The notes below the pieces were generated by a model that saw nothing but the letters and a program-made list of their open reading frames with translations, was not told the origin of the DNA and did not search any database. A DNA stretch of 64,000 nucleotides from Candidatus Gastranaerophilales bacterium (lineage in GTDB: Bacteria > Cyanobacteriota > Vampirovibrionia > Gastranaerophilales > Gastranaerophilaceae): positions 62,001 to 126,000 of the forward strand of contig CALVBN010000004.1 in assembly GCA_944325785.1 (NCBI GenBank), given 5' to 3'. A program made the position numbers and the translations under genes. How positions within the stretch are numbered: position 1 is the stretch's first letter; every line of letters begins with the position of its first letter. This document shows, one piece after another, positions 57,707 to 64,000 of the stretch.

Positions 57707-58861
57707 ATGTATAAAGATGCAGTAAAACTTTTGACAAGCAAAGGCAAATTCTATGTAAATCTAGGTTTGGACAGAATCTCTTCCGCTCTGGAAAAATTTG
57801 GAAACCCGCAGGATAAACTTAAATATATCCACGTTGCGGGCACGAACGGCAAAGGCTCTGTATGCACAATGCTTGAGTCCGTATTAAGAGAGGCAGGATA
57901 TAAAACCGGACTCTACACAAGCCCGCATATCTGGGAATATACGGAAAGAATAAAAATTAACGGCGCAGAAATATCACAAGATGAGTTTGCAGAATATATT
58001 AACGAAATCTGCGGATGCGGAATTCATCTTACGGAATTTGAAATTCTTACTGTAATGATGTTTTTGTATTTTGCACGTAACAATGTTGATATCGTTATTC
58101 TGGAAACAGGTTTGGGCGGAAGGTTTGATGCAACAAATGTGATAAAAAATAATCTCTGCTCCATAATTACCCATATTGATTTAGACCATACAGAAAGGCT
58201 CGGAAAAACCAAAGACGAAATAGCTTTTGAAAAAGCGGGAATAATCAAAAAAGGCTGTCCGGTTATTACCTCCGAAGGGTATGAAGCAATAAAGGACAAA
58301 GCCGATGAGATGGACTCTATGTTTATTCTTTCAGTTCCTTATGTTAAGCCGGAATTTTTGGAAGCGCTTGCGCTCAGAGGACTGCACCAGCGCGACAATC
58401 TCGCTCTTGCCGTTAACGCAATTAACTATTTATTCAAAGATATAAGCGATGAAACTATTATTAAGGGATTGAAAAAAGTTAAAAATCCGTGCAGATTTCA
58501 GTATTTCCCGTTGCAGAATTTAATTGCTGACGCTTCGCACAACCCGAACGGCGTGCAGGCTTTGAGAGATAATCTTGATTTTTATTTTCCGGATGAAAAA
58601 CGCAGATTTGTTTTCGGGTGTTTGAAAAATAAAGATTTCTCAAAAATGATGAATATATTATTCAAAGATGATGACGAAGTTTACTTAAACGGCTTCGACT
58701 ATCCAAATGCCTGCAGTTATGATATACTGTTAAAAAGCTGTCCGGTTAAAGCGGAAGTGTACACAGATGAATCAATACTTACGCCGGACAAATTAAATAT
58801 AATATGCGGGTCTTTTTATATGATAGGAGGTATGAAATGGCTGAAATCTCTTCAAGTTTAG
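57707..58861 (+). CDS. folC: Folylpolyglutamate/dihydrofolate synthase
   Basis: About 384 residues, slightly short for FolC. The Mur-ligase P-loop Gly-Thr-Asn-Gly-Lys-Gly-Ser-Val is near residue 45 and Leu-Glu-Thr-Gly-Leu-Gly-Gly-Arg-Phe-Asp-Ala-Thr-Asn, the FolC signature, near 135. It adds glutamate to folates. ATG 57707 gives the family's usual N-terminus; TTG codons upstream in frame are less likely. Confidence 0.92.
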   Translation: MYKDAVKLLTSKGKFYVNLGLDRISSALEKFGNPQDKLKYIHVAGTNGKGSVCTMLESVLREAGYKTGLYTSPHIWEYTERIKINGAEISQDEFAEYINEICGCGIHLTEFEILTVMMFLYFARNNVDIVILETGLGGRFDATNVIKNNLCSIITHIDLDHTERLGKTKDEIAFEKAGIIKKGCPVITSEGYEAIKDKADEMDSMFILSVPYVKPEFLEALALRGLHQRDNLALAVNAINYLFKDISDETIIKGLKKVKNPCRFQYFPLQNLIADASHNPNGVQALRDNLDFYFPDEKRRFVFGCLKNKDFSKMMNILFKDDDEVYLNGFDYPNACSYDILLKSCPVKAEVYTDESILTPDKLNIICGSFYMIGGMKWLKSLQV

Positions 58862-59211
58862 AAGATTATATTGAAGCGGTTTATAGCATTTATACTGCAG
58901 AAAATAAAGTTAAAGCGGTTGATGTATCCAGACGGCTTAATGTTTCGCGCGCGTCAGTTACGGAAGCTTTGCAGAAGCTGGAACAGCTGGGGCTTATCAA
59001 TTACGGAAGATACGGAACAATTTCTATAACCGATGAAGGGGTTGAAAAAGCAAAAGAGGTTATAAAAAAACACGAAACTTTATCCGTATTTTTTGAAAAA
59101 GTACTCGGGGTAGATCACAAGCTGGCGGAAGAAACAGCCTGCAAGATAGAACATGTTATAGGGGATGAAATTTTATTAAAGCTTGAACAGCATATTAAAA
59201 ACTACAGCTAG
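58837..59211 (+). CDS. DtxR/MntR family metal-dependent regulator
   Basis: About 124 residues: a winged helix-turn-helix (Val-Ser-Arg-Arg-Leu-Asn-Val-Ser-Arg-Ala-Ser-Val-Thr) and a dimer/metal-binding part with His-Glu-Thr-Leu near residue 75, Val-Asp-His near 90, and Cys-Lys-Ile-Glu-His near 100, which carries typical ligands. The C-terminal SH3-like domain is absent, as in MntR. ATG 58837 after AGGAGG is right; the gene overlaps the folC end by 25 bases. It likely represses Mn or Fe uptake genes outside the window. Confidence 0.88.
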   Translation: MAEISSSLEDYIEAVYSIYTAENKVKAVDVSRRLNVSRASVTEALQKLEQLGLINYGRYGTISITDEGVEKAKEVIKKHETLSVFFEKVLGVDHKLAEETACKIEHVIGDEILLKLEQHIKNYS

Positions 59212-59257
59212 CAAAAAAAATTTTTACGATTTTTTAAGCCTTTAGAAAGGCGGTAAT

Positions 59258-59962
59258 ATGAATAATAATGTTTCTTCTGTTAATCCAAATTTTCACGGTG
59301 CTTTTATATTGAATTTCAGCAAGCTTGGTTCTGGTATGCGCGAAGGTTTTGAAAAAGCTGTAGGCGGAAACGGCAGAATTATCATGGAAGATTTCGGAAG
59401 AAAAGACAGAATTTTATACGTCTTAAAAAACAGCAAAGACTATAATGCCGCAAATTTTATCAAATCAAACGGAATGAGATTTAAATATATGCCGGAAGTT
59501 GATACCAAACTCCGTTTTGACAGCTATCATCCGGAGGAAGCTGAAAAATATATTGCCCAAAACCGCCCGAGAGTTATAACCAAAATGCGGGAACTTATGG
59601 ATTTTATAAGTACAAACCGCACAAAAAATAAAACTGTTAAAAATTCGCATAAAAACATCTATGACAGGATATGCGAAAATCTGATGATAAATGTGCAGGG
59701 TCAAAAGCAAAAAGACTCAAAGGGAGTTGTAACAATAAAAGATAAGGCTAATGACGGTTTGGTCAAAATTTCACCCCAGAGCAAATTCGGCATCAGTTAT
59801 GTTTATGTTAAGCCATCCAACAAATATGACCCGATAATGCGCTATGCAATTGACTCTGAAGGAAACAAACTTGCAACATTTCAGACTCCTGAAGGTATAA
59901 AGAAATTCAGCGAAAACTTTAATAAAGCAATTAGACATCATCTTCATCAAGATAATGTCTAA
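59258..59962 (+). CDS. Hypothetical protein with N-terminal NPNFHG box
   Basis: A 234-residue protein with Asn-Pro-Asn-Phe-His-Gly at residues 9-14, then a basic, mixed alpha/beta chain without a signal peptide or membrane span. AGAAAGGCGG precedes the ATG. It belongs with the box-bearing proteins at 1605-3434 but shares nothing else obvious with them. Function unknown. Confidence 0.7.
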   Translation: MNNNVSSVNPNFHGAFILNFSKLGSGMREGFEKAVGGNGRIIMEDFGRKDRILYVLKNSKDYNAANFIKSNGMRFKYMPEVDTKLRFDSYHPEEAEKYIAQNRPRVITKMRELMDFISTNRTKNKTVKNSHKNIYDRICENLMINVQGQKQKDSKGVVTIKDKANDGLVKISPQSKFGISYVYVKPSNKYDPIMRYAIDSEGNKLATFQTPEGIKKFSENFNKAIRHHLHQDNV

Positions 59963-59996
59963 TCGAAATTTTATATTTTGCCGTTTTCTGCTAATC

Positions 59997-61502
59997 TTAG
60001 AACTTCATAAAATTCATCTTATGTCTTTCAAGATAAGATTTTAAATCACGTTTAATTTCCGGACATAAGATATAAAGAACAATGATGTTCGGAACACAGA
60101 GTGCAATCATCATTGCATCCGTAATATCAATTACTGATTTAACGTTCATTGCAGAACCTACGATAATGAACAAGCAGTAAATAAGGTTGAAAGCCAGCAC
60201 GCGTTTTTTACCTTCGCCGAACAAGAATGTCCAGGCTTTCTGACCGTAATAAGCCCAGGAAATTAATGTTGACAGGGCAAACATAATAGCGATTGCGGAA
60301 AGTATAATCGGGAAAAACGGAATTACTGACTGGAACGCATTAGAAGCGAGTTCTATACCGGAGATTTTTCCTACTTCATATTGATTAAGAACGCCGGAAA
60401 ATATTATTGCAAAAGATGTAAACAAGCATAAAACACCTGTTAAGAATGTTTCAATTAATGCAACAAAACCTTGAGAAACAGGTTCTTTTGTCTGAGCTGT
60501 AGCGTATACAATCGCAGCAGCACCCGTACCGGCTTCGTTACATTGAACGGAACGCCTTAAACCAATAATGATTGTACCGAAGATACCGCCTGCAACTGCC
60601 GTAGGATGGAAAGCTTCTTTTAAGATAAGCATAATAGCGTGCGGTATATTTACAAAGTTTGCACAAATAACAATCAATCCGGAAACAATATACATAATAC
60701 ACATAGTCGGAGTTAAAATCGTTGTAACTTTTGCTATGCTCTTAATACCGCCTACAATAACCATTCCGATAAGTATTGCAACAACAAGCCCTATAACCCA
60801 TGTAAATCCGTTAAGGAAACTATGCTCGCCCCCTGTAATAAATACCATCTGGTGTGCTGTCTGGTTGATTTGAATCATGTTACCGCCTGTTATACCGCCT
60901 CCGATACAGAGAATTGCGTATACAACAGAGAGGGGCTGTCCGAGCCAGCGCATTTTCTTTCTGGTAAGCCCGTGTGCGATGTAGTGCATCGGACCGCCTG
61001 AAACAGAGCCGTCAAGGTTAAATCTTCTGTATTTGACAGCGAGAGTTGCTTCAACAAACTTGATAGACATACCCAGAAGAGCGCCGGCAAAAATCCAGAA
61101 TGCCGCGCCAGGTCCGCCTATAGAAATAGAGATTGCAACACCTGCAATACTGCCAATTCCGATGGTTCCAGAAAGAGCGGTTGCAAGCGCCTGAAAAGAA
61201 GAAACTTCACCGCATCCGTCATGGCTTTTTTCTGCAGGTTTTCTAATAACATCAATTGCGTGTTTAAATCCCCACACAGAAATTCCTTTAAAATATATAG
61301 TAAAGAAAAATCCTGCGATTAAAATCCAGAATATAATCAGCGGAACATCATAACCGCATATTTTTACCGGAAAAAATATTAATCTTGCGACCGCATCCGA
61401 AACCGGCGCCACGTGTTTGTCCATGAAAGCATCAACACTCATTGCCTGTGCAGAGGTTAATGTCATAAACATACTAAACAAAATAAATAAAATTTTCTTC
61501 AT
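59997..61502 (-). CDS. AGCS family sodium:amino-acid symporter
   Basis: A 501-residue carrier with about eleven helices. Family marks include Gly-Thr-Ile-Gly-Ile-Gly-Ser-Ile-Ala-Gly near residue 112 and Gly-Pro-Gly-Ala-Ala-Phe-Trp near 130. It imports alanine or glycine with sodium. Odd: an extra cleavable-looking signal (Lys-Lys-Ile-Leu-Phe-Ile...Thr-Ser-Ala-Gln-Ala) precedes the usual N-terminus, making it longer than many relatives. AAGGAAAAGAG supports this start. Confidence 0.9.
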   Translation of the reverse strand: MKKILFILFSMFMTLTSAQAMSVDAFMDKHVAPVSDAVARLIFFPVKICGYDVPLIIFWILIAGFFFTIYFKGISVWGFKHAIDVIRKPAEKSHDGCGEVSSFQALATALSGTIGIGSIAGVAISISIGGPGAAFWIFAGALLGMSIKFVEATLAVKYRRFNLDGSVSGGPMHYIAHGLTRKKMRWLGQPLSVVYAILCIGGGITGGNMIQINQTAHQMVFITGGEHSFLNGFTWVIGLVVAILIGMVIVGGIKSIAKVTTILTPTMCIMYIVSGLIVICANFVNIPHAIMLILKEAFHPTAVAGGIFGTIIIGLRRSVQCNEAGTGAAAIVYATAQTKEPVSQGFVALIETFLTGVLCLFTSFAIIFSGVLNQYEVGKISGIELASNAFQSVIPFFPIILSAIAIMFALSTLISWAYYGQKAWTFLFGEGKKRVLAFNLIYCLFIIVGSAMNVKSVIDITDAMMIALCVPNIIVLYILCPEIKRDLKSYLERHKMNFMKF

Positions 61503-61730
61503 AATCTCTTTTCCTTAATTCGGCTGTGATATCCAACTTTATTAATTTTACCAAAAACAAGTCAAGTTATTGCAAAATCTTTACAATTAAAAGTAAATGT
61601 TACATTTTTATTATTATCAAATAATCAATTTTGCCGGAAAATAACTTTGTAAATATTTGTAAAGAATATATCAATTATTTTCTTTAAAAATACTTTATAT
61701 ATACAAAGGAAGAATAGAGGATAAAAAAGA

Positions 61731-62069
61731 ATGTGCTTTGGCATAAGCAATAGTATAATTATAAACGGTCACCGTGTCGGCGGTTATTTCGGCGGATTAC
61801 GCGGATGCGGATTTTTCCCTCCAGCACCTCCTTTTGGGGCCTTTAGCCCCGGGTGTTTCGGATACGGATTCGGCTGTCCTGCGGATGCATTCAAAGTAGG
61901 CGCCGGCATAGGTTTAGGCTATGCTGCCGGTATGACGCTTATACCTCTTGTACCTGCGGTTATCAAAGGTATCGGAAAAGGATGCAGCTGGCTCTGGAAT
62001 AAAGCCATCGTACCTGCCGCCAAATGGATTGGAAACGGGATTAAAAACCTCTGGAACAAGATATTCTAA
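61731..62069 (+). CDS. Small glycine-rich protein with cationic amphipathic tail
   Basis: A 112-residue protein of no recognised family. The first 55 residues are rich in Gly, Phe, Pro and Cys (five Cys). Then a Gly/Ala/Leu hydrophobic stretch (about 56-80) with Gly-x3-Gly spacing, and a Lys/Trp/Asn-rich amphipathic end with repeated Trp-Asn-Lys and Ala-Lys-Trp-Ile-Gly-Asn-Gly-Ile-Lys. Such a tail is seen in membrane-active peptides and bacteriocins, but no immunity or transport gene is next to it. A 200-bp gap upstream could hold its promoter. Confidence 0.6.
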   Translation: MCFGISNSIIINGHRVGGYFGGLRGCGFFPPAPPFGAFSPGCFGYGFGCPADAFKVGAGIGLGYAAGMTLIPLVPAVIKGIGKGCSWLWNKAIVPAAKWIGNGIKNLWNKIF

Positions 62070-62752
62070 ATCATAGGAACAGGGCTGTCAAAAACCGCTC
62101 TGTCTATCTCATCAAAATTTTTGATAATCTTATCAACCCCTTTGATTTTTTGATAGTATTCAACAGGTTCCATTGAGGCAATTGCATATATTTTGCCGAT
62201 GCCTGCGCTTTCTGCTGATTTAATGCCTGCAAGAGCATCTTCTACTACAATACAATCCTTAGGATTTAAGCCTATTTTTTCAGCAGCTATAAGAAAAATA
62301 TCCGGTGCAGGTTTACCTGGAATTGTTCCGTCAGAGTAGACTATTTTGTCTAAATCAAACCATTTAGCAAGATTAAACTCTTTGATATAAAACTCTACAT
62401 TATCCCATTCTGACATTGTAGCAATTGTCCGTGGAATATTTTTTTCTTTCAAATAATCTAAAAACTCTACGGCGCCCGGGGCAAGTTTAAAACTTTCTCT
62501 ATCAAGCAGGCACCTTTTTCTATACAAAGCTTCTTTTTCCTTAGCGTATTTTTCTACCATCTCCGCAGTTGGTCTGCGTCCTATTGCGTATTCAATAATA
62601 TCAGCGTTTGTATGCCCGAACATTTTTTCACGCATTTCTTCATCAGTAAACGCTGTACCGCGAAGCTCCTTAGAAAACTCTCTCCAAGCCTCATAGTGCA
62701 GTTTGGAATCCCAGTATAATGTTCCGTTAAAATCAAAAATTATGCCTTTCAT
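62066..62752 (-). CDS. HAD-family phosphatase (beta-phosphoglucomutase-like)
   Basis: A 228-residue HAD hydrolase. Motif I is Phe-Asp-Phe-Asn-Gly-Thr-Leu, with the nucleophilic Asp but Asn at the second Asp position; motif II is Ala-Thr-Met-Ser, and the Lys and Asp of motifs III/IV are in Pro-Gly-Lys-Pro-Ala-Pro-Asp and Val-Glu-Asp-Ala-Leu-Ala-Gly. It probably dephosphorylates a small sugar phosphate. The Asp-to-Asn change makes a mutase role unlikely. TATAAT lies 9 bases before the ATG on the minus strand. Confidence 0.85.
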   Translation of the reverse strand: MKGIIFDFNGTLYWDSKLHYEAWREFSKELRGTAFTDEEMREKMFGHTNADIIEYAIGRRPTAEMVEKYAKEKEALYRKRCLLDRESFKLAPGAVEFLDYLKEKNIPRTIATMSEWDNVEFYIKEFNLAKWFDLDKIVYSDGTIPGKPAPDIFLIAAEKIGLNPKDCIVVEDALAGIKSAESAGIGKIYAIASMEPVEYYQKIKGVDKIIKNFDEIDRAVFDSPVPMI

Positions 62753-62790
62753 AACAAAATCATTATACCATATATGTTATAATATAAAAT

Positions 62791-63018
62791 ATGAAAAGGT
62801 TAATAATTATTTTTACAGCGCTGTGTTTTATTCTGCCTGCAACGGCAGAAGTAAACACTGCAAGTCACAGACTAAATAACAAGATGTGTAAAAAAAATCT
62901 TCCGCAGGGAACGTTCAAAAAGAAAAAAGACGGTACAATAGTCCAGTACGATAAAAACGGCAAGAAAATCGGAACATACAAATTCAGTAATACAACAACA
63001 AAGAAGAAATACAAATGA
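62791..63018 (+). CDS. Small secreted basic protein
   Basis: A 75-residue protein: a signal peptide (Lys-Arg-Leu-Ile-Ile-Ile...Pro-Ala-Thr-Ala) and a mature part of about 55 very Lys-rich residues with one Cys and two Lys-Asp-Gly/Lys-Asn-Gly turns. No family recognised. TGT-TATAAT ends 7 bases before the ATG with no Shine-Dalgarno. It overlaps the PilZ gene by 4 bases. Confidence 0.65.
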   Translation: MKRLIIIFTALCFILPATAEVNTASHRLNNKMCKKNLPQGTFKKKKDGTIVQYDKNGKKIGTYKFSNTTTKKKYK

Positions 63019-63638
63019 AATTTAATCTGAATCTCGATAACATCAACTACATAAAAATTGTCTATAAAGACAGGCAGGATTCAACCTGCTGTACAAAAGC
63101 CGCAATTAAACGTATGGGAGAAAGGGAGATTTTTGCCTGTGCAAAATTTGAGGACGGATTAAATATCCAAACCCCGCAGGACATTCTGCTGAGTTTCGTC
63201 TGCGATAACGGATTATACAGAACAACTACAACTCTCAAATATATTGAAAATGATGAACCTTATACATTTTTTACGCTTAAAACTCCTGAAGGTCTTGAAT
63301 ATCAACAGAATAGAGAATATTTTCGCGTCAGACTGGAGGAAGATGCAATACTAAGTTATAATCACAATATCCTGCCCTGCAAAGTCCATGATATATCAGC
63401 CAACGGCATAAGGCTGATTCTGCCCGAAAAAATCGACAATCTCGATGAGGTTTCAATAAATATCCTCTTTAAACCGCGCGATGTCAAAACAAAAGCAAAA
63501 TTTGTACGCTTTGATGACGAAGACGGAATACTAAAAGCGTCATTTAAATTCGTTGATATAGCCGAAAATGACATGGATATAATCTCTCAAAAGTGCATCC
63601 AGAAACAGCTAGAATATAAACGAAACTCTGTAATGTAA
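63015..63638 (+). CDS. PilZ domain protein (YcgR-like)
   Basis: A 207-residue protein with an N-terminal beta domain and a C-terminal PilZ domain from about residue 95. The cyclic-di-GMP motifs are present: Asn-Arg-Glu-Tyr-Phe-Arg-Val-Arg and Asp-Ile-Ser-Ala-Asn-Gly-Ile. YcgR-type proteins slow flagellar rotation when cyclic-di-GMP rises, consistent with the flagellar genes in this window. Coupled to the small secreted protein gene by a 4-base overlap. Confidence 0.85.
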   Translation: MKFNLNLDNINYIKIVYKDRQDSTCCTKAAIKRMGEREIFACAKFEDGLNIQTPQDILLSFVCDNGLYRTTTTLKYIENDEPYTFFTLKTPEGLEYQQNREYFRVRLEEDAILSYNHNILPCKVHDISANGIRLILPEKIDNLDEVSINILFKPRDVKTKAKFVRFDDEDGILKASFKFVDIAENDMDIISQKCIQKQLEYKRNSVM

Positions 63639-63718
63639 ATTTTTGTAACAAAATGGCAATTTTTTTATAAAAATTGTTTTACATGATATAGGCAGTGTAA
63701 AAAATCTGGAGGTTTGTT

Positions 63719-64000
63719 ATGAATAATGTAAGCTTTTACGGCAGTGAAACATCAGGCAGTGTTGCTAAAAGAAATCTTGCTCCGCAAAAGCGTGAAACGA
63801 TTTCCGGCCAGACTTGCGGTGATACGGTATGCTTTAGAGGCAAAGACAAAAGCGAGAGCGCCGAAAGCATAGGAAAAACCATTGCAGGGCTTGCACTTAT
63901 TGCGTGCGCTGTTATCGGCGGACTGGGTTATGCACACAAAACCAATGCCGTAGGTAAATTAAAAGACGGAAAAATTAAAAACTTTCTGGAAAAATCAAAT
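63719..64000 (+). CDS. N-terminal part of a hypothetical membrane protein with FRG box
   Basis: ATG 63719 after TGGAGG; 94 residues are visible before the window ends. Contains Val-Cys-Phe-Arg-Gly-Lys near residue 40, a short form of the Phe-x-Gly box, and a hydrophobic segment near residues 55-71 (Ile-Ala-Gly-Leu-Ala-Leu-Ile-Ala). The Phe-Arg-Gly followed by a membrane helix resembles the layout at 46065-47549. Confidence 0.6.
   Translation, partial: MNNVSFYGSETSGSVAKRNLAPQKRETISGQTCGDTVCFRGKDKSESAESIGKTIAGLALIACAVIGGLGYAHKTNAVGKLKDGKIKNFLEKSN

Overview
The window is low-GC bacterial DNA, densely coded on both strands, from a Gram-negative-type cell: it has an MsbA-like lipid flippase, a LolA-like periplasmic carrier, an MMPL exporter, surface-polysaccharide genes and flagellar genes. 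Several unrelated hypothetical proteins carry a short N-terminal Asn-x-Asn-Phe-x-Gly box, and one ORF resembles the C-terminal half of pilin-like proteins. Together with an anaerobic flavour (stand-alone glycyl-radical protein, Crp/Fnr regulator), this best fits the gut Cyanobacteria/Vampirovibrionia relatives (Gastranaerophilales, 'Melainabacteria'). That assignment is an inference from recognition, not a search.

Layout. 0-3.4 kb: protein end, DJ-1-like protein, thioredoxin, two Asn-x-Asn-Phe-x-Gly proteins. 3.7-5.5 kb: frameshifted DUF3800 gene with a structured RNA behind it, then tRNA-Leu(CAG) with a tandem repeat array at its 5' side. 5.5-9.1 kb: ferritin-like protein, glycosyltransferase, D-2-hydroxyacid dehydrogenase. 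9.2-18.8 kb: a compact aryl-polyene-like cluster (ketosynthase, two ACPs, ligase-dehydratase fusion, thioesterase, LolA-like carrier, MMPL exporter, methyltransferase, two acyltransferases). 19-20 kb: hsp20 between inverted copies of a small palindromic element. 34.1-19.9 kb (minus strand): one 13-gene polysaccharide operon making a CDP-3,6-dideoxyhexose-derived sugar and ending in the flippase. It is headed by a degenerate tyrosine recombinase, and its promoter lies between perfect 33-bp inverted repeats.

34.3-39.6 kb: asparaginase, FlaG/FliS/FliT-like flagellar genes, HU, a regulator with tandem GntR-type winged helices, infC with a non-AUG start. 39.7-48.3 kb: tRNA-Phe with a second 5' array, DedA, IspH, ribosomal protein S1, a pilin remnant, DUF1653, ClC channel, hypothetical membrane protein, P-loop kinase, YidD. 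48.5-57.2 kb: fliF-fliG-fliH-fliI, typA, and a Crp/Fnr regulator divergent from a GrcA-like protein, all between two nearly identical ~347-bp direct repeats. 57.2-64 kb: AbrB-like protein with palindromic operators, FolC, DtxR-type regulator, AGCS symporter, a glycine-rich cationic small protein, HAD phosphatase, PilZ protein, start of another box-bearing protein.

Most notable: (1) tandem arrays directly upstream of both tRNA genes, whose units combine a sense copy of the tRNA 5' end, a partly shared core, and an antisense copy of that tRNA's D-arm; the Phe unit has a hammerhead-like fold. (2) A promoter between perfect inverted repeats beside a recombinase-like protein at the head of the polysaccharide operon. 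(3) A DUF3800/structured-RNA pair. (4) A GrcA-like gene with an inverted repeat centred near -41.5. (5) A recurrent TATAAT-N6-ATG arrangement suggesting leaderless mRNAs.
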